Origin: Streptomyces sp. NBC_01231
GTDB taxonomy: Bacteria; Actinomycetota; Actinomycetes; Streptomycetales; Streptomycetaceae
Reading direction: 5' to 3'
Length of the DNA stretch: 64,000 nucleotides
Assembly: GCA_035999765.1 (NCBI GenBank)
Contig: CP108521.1
Location: 5,766,001-5,830,000 of the forward strand
Part shown: positions 42,938 to 51,782 of the stretch, piece by piece
How the letters are laid out: each line of letters begins with the position of its first letter
Position numbering within the stretch: position 1 is the first letter of the stretch
The notes under the pieces: generated by a model
Database searches by the model: none
What the model was told of the DNA's origin: nothing
What the model saw: only the letters and a program-made list of their open reading frames with translations
Position numbers and translations under genes: made by a program

Positions 42938-43437
42938 AGCCCGGCCGATCGGGCCTCGCCGAGCTCGGTGAGCCGGTCGCGCAGCCGTTCCGCCTCGGCC
43001 GGGTCGAGCCCCGGGATGGTCGCGTCGGTCGCCGCGGCCGCCGTGTGCAGCTGCACGCTGGCCAGCCGGAAGTGGCGTTCCACGGGCCCGGAGGTGACCT
43101 CGACCAGCTGCATCCGTCCGTACGGCACGACGGTCTCCTCCTGCCACAGCACGCCCCGGCTGATCAGCAGGTCGTCGGCGCGTTCGGCATAGCGCCAGGA
43201 GCGCCAGTTGCGGCCGAGCATCACCCAGCCCCACGCCATGAGCACCAGCGGCAGCAGCGCGAAGGCGGCCCAGGCCGGCTCGACGAGCAGCCCGAGCAGC
43301 AGGCCCAGCCCCAGGGCCAGCAGCCCCAGCCACACCACCAGCAGAAGCCGCCGCATGCGCAGCAGCCTCGGCGGCAGCCCGGTCCACACCGGCTCGTCCC
43401 CTGCGGTCCCCGTGTCTGGCGCGCTCCCCGTCTCCAT
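42934..43437 (-). CDS. bacterial PH-domain (DUF304/YdbS-like) membrane protein
   Basis: The 167-residue protein has two adjoining membrane segments (about 30–50 and 52–72) and one bPH2 domain: '[53 protein letters not shown]'. It is the small partner of the larger PH-domain protein encoded next, with a four-base overlap, matching the ydbS–ydbT pair of Bacillus. It is divergent from nuoD2; the two starts are only 31 bases apart, so their promoters overlap or one is elsewhere. Confidence 0.9.
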   Translation of the reverse strand: METGSAPDTGTAGDEPVWTGLPPRLLRMRRLLLVVWLGLLALGLGLLLGLLVEPAWAAFALLPLVLMAWGWVMLGRNWRSWRYAERADDLLISRGVLWQEETVVPYGRMQLVEVTSGPVERHFRLASVQLHTAAAATDATIPGLDPAEAERLRDRLTELGEARSAGL

Positions 43438-43468
43438 GGCGCCAGCGTACGTAGGAGAGACTGAGTCC

Positions 43469-44620
43469 ATGACTCCCACGACGGAGACCATGGTCGGAAT
43501 CGGCGGCGCCGCGGAGAGCACCGACATGGTGCTCAACATCGGCCCTCAGCACCCGTCCACACACGGTGTGCTGCGGCTCAGGCTGGTCCTGGACGGCGAA
43601 CGCATCCAGCACGCGGAGCCGGTGATCGGCTATATGCACCGCGGCGCGGAGAAGCTGTTCGAGGCGCGTGACTACCGCCAGATCATCATGCTCGCCAACC
43701 GTCACGACTGGCTGTCGGCGTTCTCCAACGAGCTCGGCGTCGTCCTCGGCGTGGAGCGCATGCTCGGCATGGAGGTGCCCCCGCGCGCGGTGTGGACCCG
43801 CACCCTGCTCGCCGAGCTGAACCGGGTGCTGAACCACCTGATGTTCCTTGGCTCGTATCCGCTGGAGCTCGGCGGGATCACGCCGGTCTTCTACGCGTTC
43901 CGGGAGCGCGAGGTGCTCCAGAACGTCATGGAGGAGGTCTCCGGCGGCCGTATGCACTACATGTTCAACCGCGTCGGCGGCCTCAAGGAGGACCTGCCCG
44001 CAGGGTGGGCCACGCGCGCGCGTGCCGCCGTCGCCGCCGTGCGCTCCCGTATGGACCGGTTCGACGATCTGGTGGTCGGCAACGAGATCTTCCGGGGGCG
44101 TACGCGGGGCGTGGGCGTCCTTGCGCCGGAGGCCGTGCACGCCTACGGGGTGAGCGGGCCGATCGCGCGTGCCTCGGGCGTCGACTTCGACCTGCGCCGG
44201 GACGAGCCGTATCTCGGGTACGGGGAGCTCCAGGACACCCTGAAGGTGGTGACCCGGACAGAGGGTGACTGTCTTGCCCGCTTCGAGGTTCTCCTGGAGC
44301 AGACCCACAACGCCCTCGACCTGGCCGACGCCTGTCTCGACCGGCTCGCCGACCTGCCGCCCGGACCGATCAACCAGCGGCTGCCCAAGGTCCTCAAAGC
44401 ACCCGAGGGCCACACGTACGCGTGGACCGAGAACCCTCTCGGCATCAACGGCTACTACCTGGTCAGCAAGGGCGAGAAGACCCCGTACCGACTGAAGCTG
44501 CGCTCGGCGTCGTACAACAACATCCAGGCGCTCGTGGAGCTGCTGCCGGGCACGCTGGTGGCGGACATGGTGGCGATCCTGGGGTCACTGTTCTTCGTGG
44601 TCGGGGACATCGACAAGTAG
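43469..44620 (+). CDS. nuoD2: NADH-quinone oxidoreductase subunit D paralogue
   Basis: The 383-residue protein is a full-length NuoD (49-kDa subunit) without any other nuo gene nearby. '[22 protein letters not shown]' keeps both quinone-site histidines (His28, His32). 'YMHRGAEKL' keeps Arg58, the position methylated in mitochondrial NDUFS2. At the place of the quinone-binding tyrosine (108 in bovine NDUFS2) there is Trp81 in '[12 protein letters not shown]'; the distance to Arg58 (23 residues) is the same as in the bovine protein. It may be an alternative complex I subunit or a protein with another role. It overlaps the convergent methyltransferase gene by 36 bases. AGGAG lies before the ATG. 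Confidence 0.94.
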   Translation: MTPTTETMVGIGGAAESTDMVLNIGPQHPSTHGVLRLRLVLDGERIQHAEPVIGYMHRGAEKLFEARDYRQIIMLANRHDWLSAFSNELGVVLGVERMLGMEVPPRAVWTRTLLAELNRVLNHLMFLGSYPLELGGITPVFYAFREREVLQNVMEEVSGGRMHYMFNRVGGLKEDLPAGWATRARAAVAAVRSRMDRFDDLVVGNEIFRGRTRGVGVLAPEAVHAYGVSGPIARASGVDFDLRRDEPYLGYGELQDTLKVVTRTEGDCLARFEVLLEQTHNALDLADACLDRLADLPPGPINQRLPKVLKAPEGHTYAWTENPLGINGYYLVSKGEKTPYRLKLRSASYNNIQALVELLPGTLVADMVAILGSLFFVVGDIDK

Positions 44621-45691
44621 GTCTCCCGCGGGTGTGCCGGGCAGGTCCGGTGTGCCGGGCACGTCTCCCGGGCGGGAGCCCCGCCGGTCACCCAGGGGCG
44701 CGTCCGGAATTCCGACCGGCTGGAGCAGCCACCCGAAGTCCCCGAGTCCGCCCACCGCGGTGAGCTCGGCGGCCTCCCCGGCGCTTGCGAGGGCGCGCAC
44801 GTAGGCCGTGGGCTCCGTGGATGCCAGTGCGAGCGGGGGGCGTGCGCCTGTGAGGCCCAGGTCGTGCAGGGCGGCGCGCTGACTCAGGACGCGCCCTGGG
44901 GGCAGTGCGCACGCGTCCAGCGCGACATGTGCCGTGAGGTCGCACGAGCCGTCCGGTACGGGCGCCGTCTCCCGCCCGTCCCGGAAGCCGGTGAGCGTTC
45001 CGAACGGAGGGCGCGCGTCCGCCGTGTGCGCGTAGTCCACCGCGACCGCGAGCCCTCGCTCCACGGTGGCGACCGCGGCCGCCCACGCCTCGTCCCTGGG
45101 CAGCCCGATCTCGGCCCGCAGTCCCGGTTCGGCCGGCAGTGGCCACCACCGGGTCAGCCACTCCGCCGCCGGGCCGCAGACCGGCTCTCCCAGGCGCTCC
45201 CGCCCGTCCGCTCGCACACGCACCAGCCGCGGTACGCCCGCGGAGTCGACCTCGGCGATCTCCACGGGCACGTTGTCCAGCCACTCGTTGGCGAACAGCA
45301 GCCCGGTGATCCCCTGCGGGGGCTCGGCCAGCCACTCGATCCGGTGATCGAGGTCCGCGGGCCGCTCGGCGATCTCGACGGCGTACCCACGCGCGCGGGC
45401 GGCCATCTCCGAGGGCAGCGCGGCGAGCACGCCCGCGGCCAACTCGCCGCGCCCCGCGGCCATGTCGACGAAGTCGAGCTCCGCCGGCCGGCCCAGCGCC
45501 TCGTCGACCCGGCACAGCAGACGGGCCACCGCCTCCGCGAACAGCGGCGACGCGTGCACGGACGTACGGAAGTGCCCGGCCGGCCCCTCGGGCCTGCGGT
45601 AGAAGCCCTCCGGCCCGTACAGCGCCGCCTCCGTGGCGGCCCGCCAGCCGCGCCAACCGCCGCTCGTCGCCCCCGCGTTTTGCTCCGTCAC
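44585..45691 (-). CDS. SAM-dependent methyltransferase of the MidA/NDUFAF7 (DUF185) family
   Basis: The 368-residue protein has the DUF185 pattern: an N-terminal '[23 protein letters not shown]', the SAM motif I '[20 protein letters not shown]', and the family hallmark '[19 protein letters not shown]' near residue 140 followed by '[26 protein letters not shown]'. NDUFAF7, the mitochondrial member, dimethylates an arginine of NDUFS2 (the NuoD homologue) during complex I assembly. Here the gene is convergent with nuoD2 and overlaps it by 36 bases. The start is the GTG at 45691. Confidence 0.9.
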   Translation of the reverse strand: MTEQNAGATSGGWRGWRAATEAALYGPEGFYRRPEGPAGHFRTSVHASPLFAEAVARLLCRVDEALGRPAELDFVDMAAGRGELAAGVLAALPSEMAARARGYAVEIAERPADLDHRIEWLAEPPQGITGLLFANEWLDNVPVEIAEVDSAGVPRLVRVRADGRERLGEPVCGPAAEWLTRWWPLPAEPGLRAEIGLPRDEAWAAAVATVERGLAVAVDYAHTADARPPFGTLTGFRDGRETAPVPDGSCDLTAHVALDACALPPGRVLSQRAALHDLGLTGARPPLALASTEPTAYVRALASAGEAAELTAVGGLGDFGWLLQPVGIPDAPLGDRRGSRPGDVPGTPDLPGTPAGDLLVDVPDHEEQ

Positions 45692-45809
45692 GTCGTCAGG
45701 CTAAGCGCACAGGGGAACGGAGCCTCCACCTTGCGGAGTATGCGCGGACGCCACGGATCGGTCCTCCGGTTGACCCCTGCACGCATCCCGCATCCCTACG
45801 CTGGGTTAC

Positions 45810-47012
45810 GTGCAGCGCCTCTATGACTTCCTCCGCAGGCACCCGACGTGGGCCGACAGCTTCTGGGCCGTCTTCCTCTTCGGGATTTCCGTGGCGGGCG
45901 AGGAGGCCCGCCAGACCGCCCAGGGCACCCACTCCCGGGCTCTGATCGTGCCGATCGTGCTCCTGCTGTGCCTGGTGATAGCGCTGCGCCGGCGGATGCC
46001 GGAGAAGATGCTCCTGCTGGCCCTCGGCCTCGGAGTGGCGCAGGTTGTGCTGGACGTCGAGACGTCGGCCGCGGACTTCGCCCTGCTGGTGATCGTCTAC
46101 ACGGTGGCCGCGACGGGCGCCCGCTGGGCCTCCCGGCTCGCGCTGGTCACGGGCCTGTGCGCGGCCACCGTGGCACAGCTGCGCTGGCCGAACACCGACT
46201 CGGGCGCCCTGGGCAACGTCGCCCAAATGATCTTCTTGACGGTGCCGTTCGCGCTCGCCTGGGTGCTCGGCGACTCGATCCGTACCCGCCGCGCCTACTT
46301 CGCGCAGCTCGAGGAGCGGGCCTCCCGTCTGGAGAAGGAGCGCGAGGCACAGTCGAAGGTCGCGGTCGCCGCCGAGCGGGCCCGGATCGCGCGCGAGCTG
46401 CATGACGTCGTCGCGCACAACGTGTCGGTGATGGTGGTCCAGGCCGACGGTGCCGCCTACGTCCTCGACGCCGCCCCCGACCAGGCGAAGAAGGCCCTGG
46501 AGACGATCTCCTCCACGGGTCGCCAGGCCCTCGCCGAGATGCGCCGCCTGCTGGGCGTGCTGCGCACCGGCGAGCACCAGGAGGGCGGCGAGTACGTCCC
46601 GCAGCCCGACGTGGAGCAGATCGAGGACCTCGTCGAGCAGTGCCGGGGCTCCGGACTGCCCGTCGACTTCAAGATCGAGGGCACCCCGCGACCGCTCCCC
46701 AGCGGCGTCGAGCTCACCGCGTACCGCATCGTCCAGGAGGCCCTGACCAACACCCGTAAGCACGGCGGGCCGAACACGGGCGCCAGCGTCCGGCTGGTCT
46801 ACTTCGACGACGGGCTCGGCCTGCTCGTCGAGGACGACGGCAAGGGCGCACCGCACGAGCTGTACGAGGAGGGCGGTCTCGACGGCCGGGGGCACGGCCT
46901 GATCGGTATGCGTGAGCGGATCGGCATGGTCGGCGGCACCCTGGACGCGGGTCCGCGCCCCGGCGGAGGATTCCGCATCAGTGCACTGCTCCCGCTCAAA
47001 CCGGCGCACTGA
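45810..47012 (+). CDS. sensor histidine kinase, NarL/DesK type
   Basis: The 400-residue protein has four to five membrane segments (residues 17–155), a short coiled coil (165–185), a HisKA_3 domain with the phospho-acceptor His in 'ERARIARELHDVVAHNVSVMVVQA', and a HATPase_c domain with 'GVELTAYRIVQEALTNTRKHGG' (N-box) and 'GRGHGLIGMRERIGMVGG' (G-box). It lacks an outer sensor domain, so it probably senses the membrane itself. The response regulator gene follows after 104 bases. Confidence 0.95.
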   Translation: MQRLYDFLRRHPTWADSFWAVFLFGISVAGEEARQTAQGTHSRALIVPIVLLLCLVIALRRRMPEKMLLLALGLGVAQVVLDVETSAADFALLVIVYTVAATGARWASRLALVTGLCAATVAQLRWPNTDSGALGNVAQMIFLTVPFALAWVLGDSIRTRRAYFAQLEERASRLEKEREAQSKVAVAAERARIARELHDVVAHNVSVMVVQADGAAYVLDAAPDQAKKALETISSTGRQALAEMRRLLGVLRTGEHQEGGEYVPQPDVEQIEDLVEQCRGSGLPVDFKIEGTPRPLPSGVELTAYRIVQEALTNTRKHGGPNTGASVRLVYFDDGLGLLVEDDGKGAPHELYEEGGLDGRGHGLIGMRERIGMVGGTLDAGPRPGGGFRISALLPLKPAH

Positions 47013-47116
47013 CGTCGACGCACGCCTCCGGTTGACACCTGTAACGACCCCTATGGCCCCAACGGCTCCTATGAGCCCCCACGAACCCCGACGGACAGAG
47101 AACGGAAGAGGCCCCG

Positions 47117-47788
47117 ATGACGATCCGCGTGATGCTCGTCGACGACCAGGTGCTGCTGCGCACCGGGTTCCGGATGGTGCTCGCAGCCCAGCCGGACATG
47201 GACGTCGTCGCGGAGGCTGGCGACGGCGTGGAGGCTCTCGAGGTGCTGCGTTCGACGGCCGTGGACGTCGTCCTGATGGACGTCCGGATGCCGAAGCTGG
47301 ACGGCGTGGAGACCACCCGCCGCATCTGCCTGGAGTCCGACCCGCCGAAGGTGCTGATCCTGACCACCTTCGACCTCGACGAGTACGCCTTCTCCGGGTT
47401 GAAGGCGGGCGCCTCGGGCTTCATGCTCAAGGACGTGCCGCCCGGTGAACTGCTGGCGGCCATCCGCGCGGTGCACAGCGGTGACGCGGTGGTGGCACCG
47501 TCGACCACGCGCCGCCTCCTCGACCGCTTCGCGCCGATGCTGCCGAGCGCCGGCAAGGAGCCCCGGCACCAGGGGCTGGAGCGGCTCACCGAGCGGGAGC
47601 GCGAGGTCATGATCCTGGTCGCCCAGGGCCTGTCCAACGGTGAGATCGCGGCCCGGCTCGTGCTGTCCGAGGCGACCGTGAAGACCCATGTGGGCCGCAT
47701 CCTGACCAAGTTGGGGCTGCGGGACCGGGTGCAGGTGGTCGTCCTGGCGTACGAGACGGGGCTGGTGCGGGCGGGCGGGCACGGTTAG
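47117..47788 (+). CDS. LuxR/NarL-family response regulator
   Basis: The 223-residue regulator has a receiver domain with the phosphorylated Asp55 in 'VDVVLMDVRMPKLDGVE' and Lys in 'GFMLKDVPPGEL', and a C-terminal LuxR helix-turn-helix 'LTEREREVMILVAQGLSNGEIAARLVLSEATVKTHVGRILTKLGLRDR'-type region. It pairs with the kinase upstream. The target genes are unknown; no transporter gene follows. Confidence 0.95.
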   Translation: MTIRVMLVDDQVLLRTGFRMVLAAQPDMDVVAEAGDGVEALEVLRSTAVDVVLMDVRMPKLDGVETTRRICLESDPPKVLILTTFDLDEYAFSGLKAGASGFMLKDVPPGELLAAIRAVHSGDAVVAPSTTRRLLDRFAPMLPSAGKEPRHQGLERLTEREREVMILVAQGLSNGEIAARLVLSEATVKTHVGRILTKLGLRDRVQVVVLAYETGLVRAGGHG

Positions 47789-47829
47789 CGGCTGGGGGCT
47801 GACGGCTGGGTCAGCAATCAGAGGCCAGC

Positions 47830-47857
47830 GGTCAGTGGTCAGTGGTCAGTGGTCAGC
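47830..47857. repeat. 7-bp tandem repeat GGTCAGT, four copies
   Basis: GGTCAGT is repeated without a gap four times (the last as GGTCAGC), overlapping the stop codon of the minus-strand ArsR gene. It is between convergent genes. Confidence 0.8.
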
Positions 47858-48959
47858 GCAGGATCCCCTCCAGGAAGTCACTGCCCAGCCGGGCCACCAC
47901 GGTGACGTCCAGTTGGTGCAGGACGTATCGGCCGCGGCGGCGCGTGGTGATCAGGCCCGCCTTCTTCAGCACCGCCAGGTGCCGGGATATCTCGGGGGCC
48001 GTCATGCCGTGCACCTGGGCCAGCTCGCTCGTGGTGTACGCGCTGCGGGCCAGATGGCGGCAGATCCGCATCCGGACAGGGTGCGAGAGCGCGGTCATCC
48101 GCAGCGCCAGCTGGTCCACCGACGGCGGCGCGGCGAGTTCCGGCGAACCGACCGGGTAGTGCAGCGTCGGTTGCCAGCCGTACCGGTGCAGAACGCTCAG
48201 GTGCGGCCAGCCCAGGCTCGTCGGGACGAGCAGGAGGCCGCCGTCCCCGGTGGTCGAATGGCCGTCGCCCAGCTTGTCGACGGTGATCCGGGCCGCTGAC
48301 TCGTCGAGCGTCACTGCGGGCGACACCGAGGCCAGCGCCTCGGCCAGGCCTCTGCGCCGCAGGAGGTCCGTCTTGTGGCGGGCGTCCGCCGCGAGCTGGT
48401 GCCGCAGCCGGGACCAGGCCACCGCGAAGAACGCCTCGTCGCAGTCCTCCACGAACTGCCGGAACCAGGCCCGGATCCACGGCGGGTCGGCCAGCAGGCG
48501 CTCGCTGAACCGCACCTGCTGTGGCCCTCGCGCCGCGGCCAGCTCGAGCGCGCGCCGCCGCAGCTCCACGTCGGAGAGGATCGGGGGCCCTTGCGAGGAG
48601 TACGGCATCGCGCACGAGAACTCCAGGGCCGCGTCCACGAACTGCTCGTCCGACAGCTTGTCCAGGAGCCCCAGGTCATCGGCGAGGGTCGCACCCGGAA
48701 GGGTGCTACGGCCCGGGACGCCGGCGAACGGCATGAAGAGGTCCGAGAACGTCGACCGCCACAGGAAGTCGGCCTCGCACATCCGGTCGGCCAGGTGCGA
48801 GTCGAGCCCGGCGGTCACGCTCGTCACCCAGCCCTGTAACGCGGGATGGTGCCCCGGTTCGGACAACGCGTGCAGCGCCATGCCGAGTTCGGCCAGGGGG
48901 GAGGTCACGACGGCGACCCTCTCCGGCCGCAGCTCCGCGATGTCGATGCGCACGCTCAT
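47853..48959 (-). CDS. ArsR-type regulator with a DUF5937 N-terminal domain
   Basis: The 368-residue protein has a large N-terminal domain (residues 1–260) of the DUF5937 type, beginning 'MSVRIDIAELRPERVAVVTSPLAELGMALHAL', and a C-terminal winged helix: 'LALRMTALSHPVRMRICRHLARSAYTTSELAQVHGMTAPEISRHLAVLKKAGLITTRRRGRYVLHQLD'-type sequence. There is no cysteine metal site in the helix, so it is not a metal sensor of the classical kind. Its promoter carries a perfect 10-3-10 palindrome at 48998, a likely operator shared with the divergent small gene. Confidence 0.9.
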   Translation of the reverse strand: MSVRIDIAELRPERVAVVTSPLAELGMALHALSEPGHHPALQGWVTSVTAGLDSHLADRMCEADFLWRSTFSDLFMPFAGVPGRSTLPGATLADDLGLLDKLSDEQFVDAALEFSCAMPYSSQGPPILSDVELRRRALELAAARGPQQVRFSERLLADPPWIRAWFRQFVEDCDEAFFAVAWSRLRHQLAADARHKTDLLRRRGLAEALASVSPAVTLDESAARITVDKLGDGHSTTGDGGLLLVPTSLGWPHLSVLHRYGWQPTLHYPVGSPELAAPPSVDQLALRMTALSHPVRMRICRHLARSAYTTSELAQVHGMTAPEISRHLAVLKKAGLITTRRRGRYVLHQLDVTVVARLGSDFLEGILR

Positions 48960-48997
48960 GACCTCATGGTGCACCGCGCCACTGACAACGCCGGTCC

Positions 48998-49020
48998 CGA
49001 TTGACGGCGCCCGTCAATCG
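48998..49020. promoter_or_regulatory. perfect palindrome in the ArsR / small-gene promoter region
   Basis: Arms CGATTGACGG and CCGTCAATCG are perfectly complementary around CGC. It lies 39 bases before the ArsR ATG and 110 bases before the divergent small gene. Its plus-strand arm contains a -35-like TTGACG. Being the only such symmetry in the region, it is the probable site of the ArsR dimer. Confidence 0.75.
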
Positions 49021-49129
49021 ACGCGACGCCACCGCCGTAGCGGCGCAACCTGGGACGACGGGCAGCCGCGGAGCCCGCTTCCACGTCCGGCTTCCACATC
49101 CGCAGAATCCCGAGAAGGGGCCGTCCGCC

Positions 49130-49345
49130 ATGAGCATCACCCAGCAGTACCTCCTCGACACGTACCGCGCCGACCGGCTCGGTGAACCCGCGCCGCCCGC
49201 GCCCGGTACCCACGACTGGCAGGTCGTCCGCGAACTGCGTGACCGTCGCGCGTTCCGGGCGGTCCTCGCCGAGCGCCCGGCCCGCGGACGGATACGTCTT
49301 GCCGTGCGCCGGTGGGTGCGTCCTCGGTCCCGTTCCGCCCGCTGA
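49130..49345 (+). CDS. small basic protein of unknown function
   Basis: The 71-residue product starts 'MSITQQYLLDTYRADRLGEP' and continues with 'THDWQVVRELRDRRAFRAVLA', ending in a very Arg-rich tail (net charge strongly positive). GAGAAGGGG lies nine bases before the ATG. It is divergent from the ArsR gene with the palindrome between them, so it may be the regulator's target. I do not know the family. Confidence 0.7.
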   Translation: MSITQQYLLDTYRADRLGEPAPPAPGTHDWQVVRELRDRRAFRAVLAERPARGRIRLAVRRWVRPRSRSAR

Positions 49346-49364
49346 CCCCTGCCGTCCTCCTCGG

Positions 49365-50645
49365 TCAGCGGGGACCGCCCAGCCGGGCCACGAAGTCCGC
49401 GACCGCCGACCGCACGTCGTCGCGCGTCCACTCCAGGCCGGCCGCCCGTACGTAGACCTCCGTACAGGCCAGGCCGGGGCCCTTCTGGTCCCAGGCGTTG
49501 GCGAACAGCACGGTCCTCGTCTCCTCGGCCTGCCGGATCGCGGCCTCCGAGACGACATCGACGTCGTACGGCAGCCAGACCTGGAAGTCGTGGGTGTGCG
49601 GCACCTCGGGGTGGACGCGCGCCCACGGCACCCCGGCCGCCTCGAACCCGGCGCGCATCGCGTCGGCCACCACGCGCGCGTGGGCCACGTACTCCGGCAA
49701 CCGGGGCAGCTCCCGCTCCAGGCCGATCAGCGCCGACAGGGCGGTCGGGAACTGCTGGAAGAGCGTGCCGCCGTACCGGTGCCGCCATGCCTTCGCCTCG
49801 TCGACCAGTGTCCTGGGGCCGGCCAGGGCCGCGCCGCCGTACGCGTCGAGGGACTTGTAGAACGACACATAGACGCTGTCCGCCAGGTCCGCGATCTCCT
49901 CCAGGGGGCGGCCGAAGTGCACGTTGGACTCCCACAGGCGGGCCCCGTCGAAGTGGACCACGGCATCGCGTTCCCTGGCCGCCGCCACGACCTCGGTGAG
50001 CTCCTCCCAGGACGGCAGCACGAAACCGGCGTCCCTGAGGGGGAGTTCGAGCATCAGCGCCCCGAACGGCTCGTCTAGGTCGCGTACCTCGTCCGCCGTC
50101 GGCAGCCGGGGCTCGCTCGTCACCCGGACCGGGCGCAATCCGCTGACCTGACTGAACGCGTTCCGTTCGTGCACCTCCGGGTGGGCCAGCCCATGCAGGG
50201 CGACGGTCGCGTCACCGGTGCGGCCCGCCCAGCAGCGCAGGGCCACCTGCTGGGCCATCGTGCCCGTCGGGAAGAACGCGGCGGCCTCGGTGCCGAGCAG
50301 GCCCGCGACCTTCTCCTCCAGGGCCTCGACGACGCCGTTGCCGTAGATGTCCGACGTCTCGTCCAGGTCGTACACCTCCGGCGCCGCGTCCAGCAGGGCC
50401 AGGCGCTCCCGCAGCGTGCCGAGGAAACCGAGGCGCGCGAGAGCGCGATCAGCGCCTCGGGCGGCTGCGATGCGTCGCTCCCTGCGCCGGGTACGCCGTT
50501 CTTCGTCGGAGACCCCCGCGGGCTCTTCCTCGTCGGCCCGCTCCCGCTCCCGTTCTTCCTCGTCAACGACGTGCGCGGGCCGCTCATCGTCAGAGACCCG
50601 CATCGGCCCGTGCTCGTCCTGTGCCTGCTCCGCCGTATCGCTCAT
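49365..50645 (-). CDS. threonine aldolase-like PLP enzyme (beta-eliminating lyase family)
   Basis: From residue 65 the 426-residue protein is a fold-type I PLP enzyme like L-threonine aldolase: 'DLDETSDIYGNGVVEALEEKVAGLLGTEAAAFFPTGTMAQQVAL', 'ALHGLAHPEVHERNAFSQVSGL', 'AVVHFDGARLWESNVHFGR' (PLP Asp) and 'SVYVSFYKSLDAYGGAALAG' with the PLP Lys. It could split threonine or a related beta-hydroxy amino acid to glycine and an aldehyde. Residues 1–60 are an extra segment made almost only of Glu, Asp and Arg, unusual for the family. The ATG at 50645 is the best start; a start within the charged part cannot be excluded. Confidence 0.85.
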   Translation of the reverse strand: MSDTAEQAQDEHGPMRVSDDERPAHVVDEEERERERADEEEPAGVSDEERRTRRRERRIAAARGADRALARLGFLGTLRERLALLDAAPEVYDLDETSDIYGNGVVEALEEKVAGLLGTEAAAFFPTGTMAQQVALRCWAGRTGDATVALHGLAHPEVHERNAFSQVSGLRPVRVTSEPRLPTADEVRDLDEPFGALMLELPLRDAGFVLPSWEELTEVVAAARERDAVVHFDGARLWESNVHFGRPLEEIADLADSVYVSFYKSLDAYGGAALAGPRTLVDEAKAWRHRYGGTLFQQFPTALSALIGLERELPRLPEYVAHARVVADAMRAGFEAAGVPWARVHPEVPHTHDFQVWLPYDVDVVSEAAIRQAEETRTVLFANAWDQKGPGLACTEVYVRAAGLEWTRDDVRSAVADFVARLGGPR

Positions 50646-50828
50646 GCCCGGATCATGCCCGTGGCCCTCCACACGGGCATCCGGATTTCCGCGCCTGCGT
50701 CCGTGGGCACCCGGCGTGCCGTGGCCCACAGCCTGTGGACAACCGAACGCCCCTCGAACCAATCGCGTTAACATGACGAGAAATCGTCCGGTACCCAGAG
50801 CGGACTGGAACGGGAAGGCCGCAGTCGC

Positions 50829-51782
50829 GTGAGTACATTCCAACAGCCAGATCCCCAGGACCGCCCCGCGCGGCTCACCGTCGGTGTCGTCGGCGCCGGC
50901 CGCGTGGGCCCCGCGCTGGCCGCGTCCCTCCAGCTCGCCGGGCACCGTCCGGTGGCCGTCTCCGGGGTCTCGGACGCCTCCCGGCGCCGGGCCGCGCAGA
51001 TGCTGCCCGACGTGCCGGTCGTCCCGCCCGCCGAGGTCATGGAGCGCGCCGACCTGGTGCTGCTGACCGTCCCCGACGACACCCTGCCCGGTCTCGTCGA
51101 AGGCCTCGCCGAGACCGGTGCCGTACGGCCGGGACAGCTGCTGGTGCACACCTCCGGGCGGTACGGCACGAAGGTCCTGGACCCCGCCCTGCGCGTGGGC
51201 GCGCTGCCGCTGGCCCTGCACCCGGCGATGACCTTCACCGGCACGCCCGTGGACGTGCAGCGTCTGGCCGGATGCTCCTTCGGCGTCACCGCGCCCGAGG
51301 AACTGCGGCTGGCGGCCGAGGCCCTCGTCATCGAGATGGGCGGCGAACCCGAGTGGATCGCCGAGGAGATGCGGCCGCTCTACCACGCGGCGCTCGCACT
51401 GGGCGCCAACCACCTGGTGACGCTGGTCGCGCAGTCCATGGAGCTGCTTCGCGCGTCCGGTGTGGACGCTCCCGACCGGATGCTCGGCCCGCTGCTCGGC
51501 GCCGCCCTCGACAACGCCCTGCGCTCCGGCGACGCGGCCCTCACCGGCCCCGTCGCGCGCGGGGACGCGGGCACGGTCGCCGCCCACGTCGAACAGCTGC
51601 GCAAGCACGCCCCGCAGGCAGTCGCCGGCTACCTGGCGATGGCGCGCGCGACGGCGGACCGCGCCCTCGCCCATGGCCTGCTGAAGGCGGAATTCGCGGA
51701 GGACCTTCTCGGGGTACTCGCCGACGGGACCGACCGGACCCCCGGGGACGGGACCGACGGCACCGAAGGGGACGCCCGATGA
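50829..51782 (+). CDS. DUF2520 (Rossmann-like) dehydrogenase-type protein
   Basis: The 317-residue protein has an N-terminal NAD(P)-binding fold '[24 protein letters not shown]' and the DUF2520 C-terminal helical domain ('[27 protein letters not shown]', '[23 protein letters not shown]'). It resembles 6-phosphogluconate dehydrogenase-fold enzymes such as ketopantoate reductase. Its stop overlaps the panC start by four bases. A role as the ketopantoate reductase of this operon is plausible from position; this is inference. The GTG at 50829 is preceded by GGGAAGG. Confidence 0.88.
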   Translation: MSTFQQPDPQDRPARLTVGVVGAGRVGPALAASLQLAGHRPVAVSGVSDASRRRAAQMLPDVPVVPPAEVMERADLVLLTVPDDTLPGLVEGLAETGAVRPGQLLVHTSGRYGTKVLDPALRVGALPLALHPAMTFTGTPVDVQRLAGCSFGVTAPEELRLAAEALVIEMGGEPEWIAEEMRPLYHAALALGANHLVTLVAQSMELLRASGVDAPDRMLGPLLGAALDNALRSGDAALTGPVARGDAGTVAAHVEQLRKHAPQAVAGYLAMARATADRALAHGLLKAEFAEDLLGVLADGTDRTPGDGTDGTEGDAR

